DNA of 6,472 nucleotides. Origin: Lachnospiraceae bacterium. GTDB lineage: Bacteria > Bacillota > Clostridia > Lachnospirales > Lachnospiraceae. The stretch covers positions 1 to 6,472 of the forward strand of contig DNLO01000031.1 of assembly GCA_003488445.1 (NCBI GenBank), given 5' to 3'. How positions within the stretch are numbered: the stretch's first letter is position 1; each line of letters starts with the position of its first letter. Under the pieces are notes generated by a model. It did not search any database and was not told the origin of the DNA. It worked only from the letters and a program-made list of their open reading frames with translations. Both the position numbers and the translations under genes were made by a program. Below, one piece after another: positions 1 through 5,704 of this stretch.

Positions 1-347
1 GCCTGGAATACCAGCATGACATTCGAAAGGAAGTATGATCTCCCCGTCATGGCATATCCTATCAGAGCAGGTAGTGCACTTCTGAAGATGTTCAGCAGCT
101 GTCCCACAGTGAGCAGTTCGAAACCTCTCACGGCGTATTCTTTAGGCTCCTGATGTCTGGCGAGGCGCATCCCTATCCCCATGCACAGCATAAATGAAGC
201 CGCCCCCAGGAAGGTGCTCGACAGATCGAAGAATACATACGGTCCACCCGGGTCTGCCGCAAGCTCCTCATATACATGGTTAAAGATCATACATACGATG
301 CACAGTGCCTTAAGCATATCCACTTCAATATATCTGACTTTGTTCAA
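1..347 (-). CDS. Membrane acyltransferase-like protein (acyltransferase 3 / DUF1624-like), N-terminal part, runs off the window
   Basis: The first 115 codons of a multi-pass membrane protein are present; the rest lies beyond position 1. I place the start at a TTG codon (345-347). A GGAGG ribosome binding site (354-358) lies 6 nt upstream, the first in-frame upstream stop lies in the preceding hairpin, and no in-frame ATG occurs before codon 11. The N-terminus reads MNKVRYIEVDMLKALCIV, followed by a conserved-looking Asn-His pair at residues 23-24. This resembles the opening helix of acyltransferase 3 or heparan-alpha-glucosaminide N-acetyltransferase-like (DUF1624) proteins, where Arg, Asp, Lys and a His at the end of helix 1 are typical. 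A second hydrophobic segment (about 40-60, FLGAASFMLCMGIGMRLA) and a third around 76-100 follow. Members move acyl groups onto sugars or cell-envelope polymers at the membrane. The substrate cannot be told here. Family assignment is by recall of motifs and rests on a fragment, so it is tentative; the coding call is firmer. Confidence 0.7.
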   Translation of the reverse strand, partial: MNKVRYIEVDMLKALCIVCMIFNHVYEELAADPGGPYVFFDLSSTFLGAASFMLCMGIGMRLARHQEPKEYAVRGFELLTVGQLLNIFRSALPALIGYAMTGRSYFLSNVMLVFQ

Positions 348-353
348 CTCAAT

Positions 354-358
354 CCTCC
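354..358 (-). promoter_or_regulatory. Ribosome binding site of the TTG-started acyltransferase-like gene
   Basis: GGAGG on the minus strand sits 6 nt before the TTG codon at 347-345. It decides the start: the reading frame contains no ATG near its beginning, and the next one (codon 11) would cut off the conserved Arg/Asp residues of the first helix and has no comparable Shine-Dalgarno sequence at the right distance. Confidence 0.75.
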
Positions 359-369
359 GTATATAACGC

Positions 370-406
370 AAAACATTCCTGCACCTTTAAGGTGCAGGAA
401 TGTCTT
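370..406 (-). terminator. Hairpin after the surface protein gene, probable intrinsic terminator
   Basis: Positions 373-385 (ACATTCCTGCACC) and 391-403 are perfect inverted repeats of 13 bp around a 5-nt loop. Read as minus-strand RNA, the stem extends to 16 bp through one G-U and two A-U pairs (370-385 with 391-406). The minus-strand transcript has an A-rich run before the stem and TGTTTTGCGTT after it, so the U-tract is short and partly inside the stem. On the plus strand a clean T6 (411-416) lies 7 nt after the stem, but I see no plus-strand gene that needs it. The hairpin begins 12 nt after the surface protein stop codon and ends only 11 nt before the next ribosome binding site. It could therefore be a leaky terminator that lowers expression of the acyltransferase-like gene rather than a full stop. 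Confidence 0.65.
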
Positions 407-418
407 CCGGTTTTTTAT

Positions 419-3400
419 TTAATACCTGTCGTATCTTTCGTCTCTTCTCTTCTGCTCAGCTCTCGCCTTTCTTCTCATCCTGCGCATCTTTGCCTGATGC
501 ATTATCAGTATGCAGAAGCAGGTGATAGCCACACCGAGTGCGATGATCGATCCGGCAGCGAGCCACTTGACCAGATCTCTCGACGATGCCACTTCCTGTG
601 CTATGGCATATGATGAGAAGCGGTCCGTACGGAAGGTGATGGTCTTGGGATCATCATCCAGATCCGGGAGAATGGTCAGCTCACCGTTATGTACTCTGAG
701 CACTGAGTAGTTCATGCCCTTCTTGTAGATACTGTCAGGCACCTCGATGATCACTTCCATTGCCTCCGGAAGCTCCTCGACCTTCTGAGTGTTGCCGTTC
801 AGTGTCTTCAGCATAGTGATATCGAAGTACTGCAGCGGCTTGTTGCCTACAGCATTCTTCATGATCTTCTTGGTGGCTTCGTCCACGTCATCCTGCTTTG
901 TGACGCTTATAGCCACATTTCCGACTGCTCCGTCCACTATGGCTATGAGCTCATCAGGGGTGAGCATCCTGTCCACCACCACATCCAGGTTGGGCAGGCT
1001 GGGATTGATATCCTCATCCGATGCCATCATGATCTCTTCCGGTGTCATGTTCGCGTAGTCTATACCGTGCTTGTTGACAGGCTCCATGGTATTGTCTACT
1101 GCCGAGTCGAATGTTCCTGCCGTGAACGATGCATCCAGTATCGGCAGGCCGTTTCCTACTGCAGCCATCTCCCTTGCCTCACGGCGCGACACTCCCATGA
1201 GCTGGGTCACGGGTGTAGGCACATCATCCTCGTCCTCTTCAGCGTCTATTCCCAGTTCTTCGTCTGTGGGTACGTTTATGCTCTCTATATCCGGCATCTC
1301 CTCCACGAACTCATCTCCGCTGCCTCCGGATACCGCATCCTCCAGCTTGACGGTCGACTGAGCCGTAGCCGTATTGGCCTCTGTCTTTGCTATCTTCTCT
1401 ACCTTGTTGCTCTGCACCTTCTGACCCGATGCAGCTGCTGTAGCCTTGCCGGCATCTGTCAGCAGGAAGGCTGCCGCTATCGTGTGGTTGCCCTGCACGT
1501 TGGAGAAAGTATAGCTGTTCACAGGTCCCACCTGTACACCGTCCACTGCCACCGCAAGGATCGCATAGCCGGCCTTGGGAGTGATCTTGTATGTCACGTT
1601 CTGTCCCTGAGTCACTGAAGTCAGGCCTGCGGGTGATATCGCTCCGCCGGTAGTCGCCACTCCTGCAGAGATCTCATATACTGAGACTCCTGTCTTGATG
1701 AAGACAGCCGTACATGTGTAGTCAGACTCAAGCTTGTCTATCTTCACTGTAGCATCTCTGTTCACTATCTGTCCGTTTATCTGCCAGCCTACGAAAGAAT
1801 ATCCCGACGCGGGTACTGCCTTTGCCACTGTTCCCTGGTTGATGGCGAAGGTTCCTCCGCCGCTCACCGTACCGCCCTCAGCAGGAGAAGCGTAAAGAGT
1901 GAGGGTATGAGATGTCCTTTCGAACATGGCTGTGATCTTCCTGTCATGCTTCAGATCCTTCAGCTTGAGGGAAGCATCACGGCTTATGATATCTCCGTCT
2001 TCCTTCCATCCTGTGAATACATATCCGCTGTATGCCTTTGCCGATATGGTGGTGCTGTCTCCGTAGGTTATCTTGCCGCCTCCGGCTACCGTACCTCCGT
2101 CATCCGTGTTCCTCCTCAGATCCACGGTCACGTAGTTCCTTTCAAACTTGGCTGCCACGCTCAGGTTGGACTGTACATTCGATATGGTGTAGTTCGTTGC
2201 TGTGGATACGGTCTTTCCGTTCTGTACCCATCCTGCGAAGTAATAATTCTTGTTGGGTATTGCAGACAGGGTCACCGATCCGCCCTGTATCACCGCACCG
2301 CCTCCGGTCACGGTTCCTCCGTTTGAAGGGTCTGCATATGCGCTTACATTGTATCCGCCCTTCTGGGTAGATACCGTTGCATATCCCCTCTTTGTGTTAT
2401 CCGCTACGGATACCGCATAGACCTGTATCTGCTGTGATGTCTCGTCTGCTGCGATATTGAGATTTCCGTCACTTCCTATCTTGGTCTTGCTGGATTTCTG
2501 GCCCTGCACGAACCACTTCACATCCTGGCTCACCTGGCCTGTTCCCTTCACCTCGGCAGTGAATGTCACCTCATCACCTACCGCGAGAGTGATCTTTCCG
2601 GGGCTGACTATCACGTTCTCCACCACTACAGGCTTGTCTGATACGGTTCCCTGGAGCGCCACCCTGGCTCCCTTCATGAAGTTCGGATCCTTCACGGCAT
2701 CTGTCACCATGAGGGTTCCCTTATAGGTTCCCGAGTCGAGCGACGATGACATTGTCACAAGGTACTTTACAGTCTCACCGGGATTCAGCTCTGTTTTCGG
2801 CTCGGCCATGCTGCAGGTGAATGCCTTGTCGGGATCACTCTCTCCGGTCTTGAGGGTGACCTTCTCGGATCCTGTATTGGTGATGGTCACGGATTCAGTG
2901 GTCCTCTGAGCTCCCGGAACATCCTTGCCGAAGTCGATCTTCTGTACGCTTGCAGTAAGTGCAAATACATTAGTCTGATCGCCGGATTTGTTGCCTGAGG
3001 CAGTTTCGGCCATCTTCTTCTTCATCTCTTCGCTCTTTTTGGCTTCCTCTTCGCTTTTCTTCAGCACTGCCTGGGCTGCTGCATCTGCGGCTGCTTTCTT
3101 CTGGGCTTCCTCCGCAGCCTTGGCCTGCTGTGCTTCATAGGCTTCCTTTTCGGCTTTTGCCTTTCTCTCGGCTTCCTCTTTGGCAGCCTGCTCCGATGCC
3201 TGGGCTGCGCTGGCTGCCGCCGCTGCTTTGGATGCCTCCGCCGCTTTGGATGCCTCCTCTGCTGCCCTGGATGCCTCCTCTGCTGCCCTGGATGCCTCCT
3301 CATCATCGCCGTCATCACCGTCGTCGCCGTCATCCCAGAGGATCTCCTCCTCCTCGTCAGGCTCCGCAGCCATGACGACTCTCAGCGCATTGATATTCTG

Positions 3401-3463
3401 AACGAATATCGCCAGCGAGAGCACCATCGCCAGAATTAACGATATTTTCTTTCTTGTCTTCAT
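419..3463 (-). CDS. Large modular surface protein: signal peptide, coiled coil, Ig-like domains, InlB-like repeats, C-terminal membrane anchor
   Basis: This is a 1014-residue exported protein; I do not recognise a named orthologue. Order of parts by residue: signal peptide 1-33 (basic MKTRKK, hydrophobic 7-24, likely cut after VVMA or VVMAA); acidic tract 34-56 with Asp-Asp-Gly repeats; Ala/Glu/Lys-rich coiled coil about 56-150; an ASH/MSP-like Ig domain about 168-275 (IDFGKDVPG, VTITNTGSEKVTL, LNPGETVKY); a bacterial Ig-like domain about 281-366 (ITLAVGDEVTFTAEV); four InlB-like repeats 371-667; linker with acidic stretch 717-748; a beta-rich domain about 825-955 ending TFRTDRFSSYAIAQ; transmembrane helix 965-988; Arg/Lys-rich tail 989-1014. 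No LPXTG sortase signal is present, so anchoring is by the helix, with the tail in the cytoplasm. ATG at 3463-3461 is preceded by AGGAGG at 7 nt and by a strong promoter. A role in adhesion or in spanning the cell wall is inference from architecture only. Confidence 0.9.
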   Translation of the reverse strand: MKTRKKISLILAMVLSLAIFVQNINALRVVMAAEPDEEEEILWDDGDDGDDGDDEEASRAAEEASRAAEEASKAAEASKAAAAASAAQASEQAAKEEAERKAKAEKEAYEAQQAKAAEEAQKKAAADAAAQAVLKKSEEEAKKSEEMKKKMAETASGNKSGDQTNVFALTASVQKIDFGKDVPGAQRTTESVTITNTGSEKVTLKTGESDPDKAFTCSMAEPKTELNPGETVKYLVTMSSSLDSGTYKGTLMVTDAVKDPNFMKGARVALQGTVSDKPVVVENVIVSPGKITLAVGDEVTFTAEVKGTGQVSQDVKWFVQGQKSSKTKIGSDGNLNIAADETSQQIQVYAVSVADNTKRGYATVSTQKGGYNVSAYADPSNGGTVTGGGAVIQGGSVTLSAIPNKNYYFAGWVQNGKTVSTATNYTISNVQSNLSVAAKFERNYVTVDLRRNTDDGGTVAGGGKITYGDSTTISAKAYSGYVFTGWKEDGDIISRDASLKLKDLKHDRKITAMFERTSHTLTLYASPAEGGTVSGGGTFAINQGTVAKAVPASGYSFVGWQINGQIVNRDATVKIDKLESDYTCTAVFIKTGVSVYEISAGVATTGGAISPAGLTSVTQGQNVTYKITPKAGYAILAVAVDGVQVGPVNSYTFSNVQGNHTIAAAFLLTDAGKATAAASGQKVQSNKVEKIAKTEANTATAQSTVKLEDAVSGGSGDEFVEEMPDIESINVPTDEELGIDAEEDEDDVPTPVTQLMGVSRREAREMAAVGNGLPILDASFTAGTFDSAVDNTMEPVNKHGIDYANMTPEEIMMASDEDINPSLPNLDVVVDRMLTPDELIAIVDGAVGNVAISVTKQDDVDEATKKIMKNAVGNKPLQYFDITMLKTLNGNTQKVEELPEAMEVIIEVPDSIYKKGMNYSVLRVHNGELTILPDLDDDPKTITFRTDRFSSYAIAQEVASSRDLVKWLAAGSIIALGVAITCFCILIMHQAKMRRMRRKARAEQKRRDERYDRY
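500..571 (-). other. C-terminal transmembrane anchor of the surface protein
   Basis: Residues 965-988 (LVKWLAAGSIIALGVAITCF and four further apolar residues) form a single hydrophobic helix. Behind it lies a tail of 26 residues with about twelve Arg or Lys (AKMRRMRRKARAEQKRRDER). By the positive-inside rule the tail is cytoplasmic and the preceding 930 residues are outside. This is a sortase-independent type I topology. Confidence 0.85.
1463..2353 (-). repeat. Four tandem InlB-like (Flg_new-type) protein repeats
   Basis: Four units of about 71-75 residues lie at residues 371-441, 443-515, 518-588 and 593-667. The first three share a G-G-T-V-x-G-G-G turn, a Y-x-F-x-G-W core and an ending in A-x-F. 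The individual cores are YYFAGW, YVFTGW and YSFVGW. The fourth has GGAISPAG and GYAILAVAVDG in place of these motifs and ends NHTIAAAF, so it belongs to a related but separate subtype. The repeats are diverged at both protein and DNA level, which points to old duplications. Such repeats build beta-rich extracellular stalks or adhesive modules in Gram-positive surface proteins. Confidence 0.8.
3014..3298 (-). other. Coiled-coil stalk region of the surface protein
   Basis: Residues 56-150 consist almost wholly of Ala, Glu, Lys, Arg, Ser and Gln with heptad-like spacing (EEASRAAEEASRAAEE, then EASKAAEASKAA, then EKEAYEAQQAKAAEEAQKK). There is no Gly or Pro. A long charged helix or coiled coil directly after the signal peptide is the plain reading. 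Confidence 0.8.
3249..3290 (+). repeat. 21-bp tandem repeat, two exact copies plus partial flanking copies
   Basis: The unit beginning GATGCCTCCTCTGC occurs exactly twice (3249-3269, 3270-3290), followed by its first 11 bases again at 3291. An 18-bp degenerate version precedes it. Each unit codes, on the minus strand, for seven residues (RAAEEAS), so the period equals one coiled-coil heptad. Confidence 0.85.
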
Positions 3464-3470
3464 ACAATAA

Positions 3471-3476
3471 CCTCCT
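3471..3476 (-). promoter_or_regulatory. Ribosome binding site of the surface protein gene
   Basis: A full AGGAGG lies 7 nt before the ATG at 3463-3461. It fixes this start and points to efficient translation. Confidence 0.9.
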
Positions 3477-3494
3477 GCTGTTTTTGGTCACTCA

Positions 3495-3510
3495 TATACA
3501 TTCATGTATA
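3495..3510. promoter_or_regulatory. Inverted repeat in the leader of the surface protein gene, possible operator
   Basis: TATACAT, a 2-bp spacer (TC) and ATGTATA form a perfect 7+7 bp dyad. The two-base spacer is too short for a stable full RNA hairpin and the stem would be AU-rich, so a protein-binding site on DNA is the more natural reading. It lies about 50 bp downstream of the predicted transcription start and 19 bp upstream of the ribosome binding site. The regulator is unknown. Confidence 0.4.
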
Positions 3511-3526
3511 CGATTCAGCCTGAAAA

Positions 3527-3569
3527 TTGGCAAATATATATTATGTAACCTTTCATTTTGGCAAATATA
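3527..3569. repeat. 12-bp direct repeat around the promoter, possible operator pair
   Basis: TTGGCAAATATA occurs exactly at 3527-3538 and again at 3558-3569. The starts are 31 bp apart, close to three turns of B-DNA, so both copies would face the same side of the helix. The right copy covers the -10 element. Two copies of a 12-mer in 43 bp of AT-rich DNA may be chance in part, but the GGC core makes this less likely. Confidence 0.45.
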
Positions 3570-3592
3570 GCACATCTGTCAGGTTATTTCAA
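3564..3592 (-). promoter_or_regulatory. Sigma-A type promoter of the surface protein gene
   Basis: On the minus strand TTGAAA (3587-3592) is followed after exactly 17 bp by TATATT (3564-3569), with TGC immediately before the -10 element as an extended -10. Transcription would begin near 3557, which gives a leader of about 94 nt before the ATG. It is the only well-spaced match in the intergenic region and directs the surface protein gene independently of the peptidase operon. Confidence 0.8.
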
Positions 3593-3649
3593 CTAAATAT
3601 TGTGTTTTTTCGCCGGGTTATTGCCCGGGAGGGTATTTTCCTGCGCCGG

Positions 3650-5704
3650 TCAGAAAAGATTGTTTAGAGGTGTGTTCAGATCTTCTGCCCCGGGTACGAC
3701 AAAGGCACCGTCCTTTATGATGCAATGTCTTTCCCCGTCTTTGTCGACACTTGCGATCTCTCCCAGCTCTTCATATGGTATGGTGATATCGGTGTGGCAG
3801 TTATAGTATGCCTTTACAGGCTCACTCTTTCTGTATTTCAGTGTGTGTTCATTGTCCTTGGCTATGAGCTCCCTGCCGTCAGGGTTGAAGGTGCGTATAT
3901 CCTCTTCCCTGGAGTAACAGGTATCCCCCACGGCGAAATGTGGTCCGGTCTTTTCGGCTATCAGTATAGGAAGCTTATCGAATATCCCGTACCTTTTTGC
4001 CATGGCATATGCTGTCGTATTGGTGCCTATGGCAAACTCCCCCATGGGAAGTGTCCCGTGGCTGTGCAGGATGTTCTCTTCCACGTATCTCCTGTTCTCT
4101 TCCTCCGTGCCGAAATTTGCGCAGGAGTAGTCAGTGACGTATCCGTCCCGGAAAGAGATCTTCAGATCCCTGAACACCAGTCCGTTGATATAGACCTGCG
4201 ACACGTGCAGGAGTCCGTCCGTTCCCGTCAGTACAGGTGAGGTGAACACCTCTCCCACAGGTATGTTAACATCCGCCACACAGTTCTCAAACACAGCCTG
4301 ACGAGTTATGTCTACCGGCTTCGCAAGGCTTATCCTCAAGTCGGTATGGTTCTCGCCTTTTCCCTTTATTTCAACAGTTTCTCCCTTTTCAAGCTCCACA
4401 ATGATGCATTGTTGCATCTCCTGGTAGCGCATATACGGCAACGTGTTTATGTTAACCGTTTCTTTGAATATCTCTTCGAAGTCCGCCCCTATCTCCGGCA
4501 CCGGATAAGAGATGATGGTATAGGATCTGCCCTCAGGATCGATATACTCATTCTGTATCTGGGCATATCTTGCCTTTGTCGTATTCGCGAGCTGCCGCTG
4601 CTCGTCAGACAGTGACCAGCTCTCCCTGTGGTTCACCGGTTCGAAGTCGTGCATCCCGAAGCGTTCCATTACCGCCGGTCCCGCAAAGACCGCCGCCATT
4701 TCCTTTACTTCCTCGAAGGCCGCCCTTGCCACCTCCAGCTTGCGCTCCGCATATGCCTTGTCGAGAAAAAGTGCCTCATCCTCTCTGTGGTCGTAGTCCA
4801 TCTGCTCATTGACAGGGTCCCCGCTGTATCCTATGCGGGTCAGACCGTTCCGTACCGCTGCATGCAGAGGTCTTCTGTATATGGTCACATCCAGTCCCGC
4901 TTCCCTGAAGCTTTCGACAGACGCCCTTACCAGCCTTTCGAACCCCAGCTCATACCTGATGTTCACGGTCTTCTTCTTCGAAATATCCTTTCCGGTGGTC
5001 TCGAAGCCCTTGATGAAGCCACCCGTGAAGGTGCCCGCCATGGAACGTATATCTTCTTCGGGCAGGGTCGCAAGGAAGCCTGCCAGGCGTCTCGTGTCCT
5101 CGCTCACGTATTCTCCGAAGAGATCCAGATATGCCGGATCCGACAGATCCGCCTCCATGATGATCCTCCTTGCGAAGTCTCTCGAGGGATCCACCAGATC
5201 TCTTATCCTGTCCGCTACCGTGACATCGGTATAGTCGGTTATGAAGTTTCGTATGATGGAATGGAGATCACCGGCAAGCATATCCGGGATCTTCGGATCC
5301 GGGGCCGATCCGCTGTCGCCGTCTCCGATAGTGTCTGCACTCTCTGCCATGAATGCGGTATAGCATTCCAGGAAGAGCTCGCAGAGGATGGTCCTGTCCT
5401 CCAGCCGGATATCTCCCTCGGCTCTCATGGGGATGACGGATGTGAGTTCATATGCAAGGAATGAAAGCAGCTTCCCCATCCTCTCACCGAATAGTGATAC
5501 CGCATATGCGGGATTGGTATAGGATCTGTCATACGCTCCGGGCAGCAGGTCATCATACGTGCCGTGGAGCAGGAAGTCCGCTTCTTTCCTGAAGTATTCC
5601 CCATAGGGCTCGGGCAGGATGCACTCTCCTGCAAGAGAAAGCAGTCTGTATCCGGCCAGCTCGCTCCTCTCCTTCAGCAGCTCATAGTCCGGTGATGCCG
5701 ACAT
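3650..5704 (-). CDS. M29-family metallo-aminopeptidase with an extended N-terminal region
   Basis: This 684-residue protein carries an M29 (AmpS/thermophilic aminopeptidase type) catalytic domain in its C-terminal part. These enzymes use two divalent metal ions to remove N-terminal residues from peptides in the cytoplasm. The expected residues are in order: Glu485 in PVGEVFTSP, Glu556 in LPMGEFAIGTN, His589 in AEKTGPHFAVG, Tyr597, and His637 and Asp639 in NCHTDITIPY. Their spacing matches what I recall of the family (Glu250, Glu316, His345, Tyr352, His376 and Asp378 in the Thermus enzyme) with small insertions. Homology to the usual domain seems to begin near YELGFERLVRA (residue 251). Classical members have about 410 residues, so some 250 residues at the N-terminus are additional. 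That part is acidic, probably helical, and has no motif I know. ATG at 5704 has GGGGAGGG at 7 nt. The start overlaps the preceding gene by 23 bp, so the two are probably coupled. No signal peptide is seen. Confidence 0.88.
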   Translation of the reverse strand: MSASPDYELLKERSELAGYRLLSLAGECILPEPYGEYFRKEADFLLHGTYDDLLPGAYDRSYTNPAYAVSLFGERMGKLLSFLAYELTSVIPMRAEGDIRLEDRTILCELFLECYTAFMAESADTIGDGDSGSAPDPKIPDMLAGDLHSIIRNFITDYTDVTVADRIRDLVDPSRDFARRIIMEADLSDPAYLDLFGEYVSEDTRRLAGFLATLPEEDIRSMAGTFTGGFIKGFETTGKDISKKKTVNIRYELGFERLVRASVESFREAGLDVTIYRRPLHAAVRNGLTRIGYSGDPVNEQMDYDHREDEALFLDKAYAERKLEVARAAFEEVKEMAAVFAGPAVMERFGMHDFEPVNHRESWSLSDEQRQLANTTKARYAQIQNEYIDPEGRSYTIISYPVPEIGADFEEIFKETVNINTLPYMRYQEMQQCIIVELEKGETVEIKGKGENHTDLRISLAKPVDITRQAVFENCVADVNIPVGEVFTSPVLTGTDGLLHVSQVYINGLVFRDLKISFRDGYVTDYSCANFGTEEENRRYVEENILHSHGTLPMGEFAIGTNTTAYAMAKRYGIFDKLPILIAEKTGPHFAVGDTCYSREEDIRTFNPDGRELIAKDNEHTLKYRKSEPVKAYYNCHTDITIPYEELGEIASVDKDGERHCIIKDGAFVVPGAEDLNTPLNNLF

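Noticed and set aside
181..366. Short plus-strand frame of 61 codons at the left end
   Set aside because: It is antisense to the acyltransferase-like gene, which has a ribosome binding site and a conserved-looking first helix. The plus-strand frame has neither.
1067..1618. Open plus-strand frame of 183 codons antisense to the surface protein
   Set aside because: It lies wholly inside the surface protein gene, and its product is low-complexity with many Cys and His. This is a typical shadow of a repetitive minus-strand gene.
3249..3300. Tandem repeats as a possible CRISPR array
   Set aside because: The units adjoin without spacers, are 21 bp long and code for coiled-coil heptads.
3061..3333. 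Second minus-strand frame with Pro/Arg/Gln-rich repeats inside the surface protein gene
   Set aside because: It is the frame-shifted reading of the 21-bp repeat and the coiled-coil codons. It has no independent start signal.
3533..3538. Second TATATT in the leader as an additional promoter
   Set aside because: The matching -35 position reads CCAAAA, which does not resemble TTGACA, so the hexamer is better explained as part of the 12-bp direct repeat.
3464..3557. Leader of the surface protein gene as a riboswitch
   Set aside because: It is AT-rich, about 94 nt long, and shows no conserved aptamer motif or terminator/antiterminator pair that I can recognise.
3611..3629. CCGGG/CCCGG dyad as terminator of the peptidase operon
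   Set aside because: The stem is only 5 bp and the run of T lies on the wrong side for minus-strand transcription.
4628..5464. Open plus-strand frame of 278 codons antisense to the aminopeptidase
   Set aside because: The opposite strand holds a clear M29 protein with catalytic motifs. The antisense translation is rich in Arg, His, Cys and Ser without any domain or membrane pattern and lacks a proper ribosome binding site.
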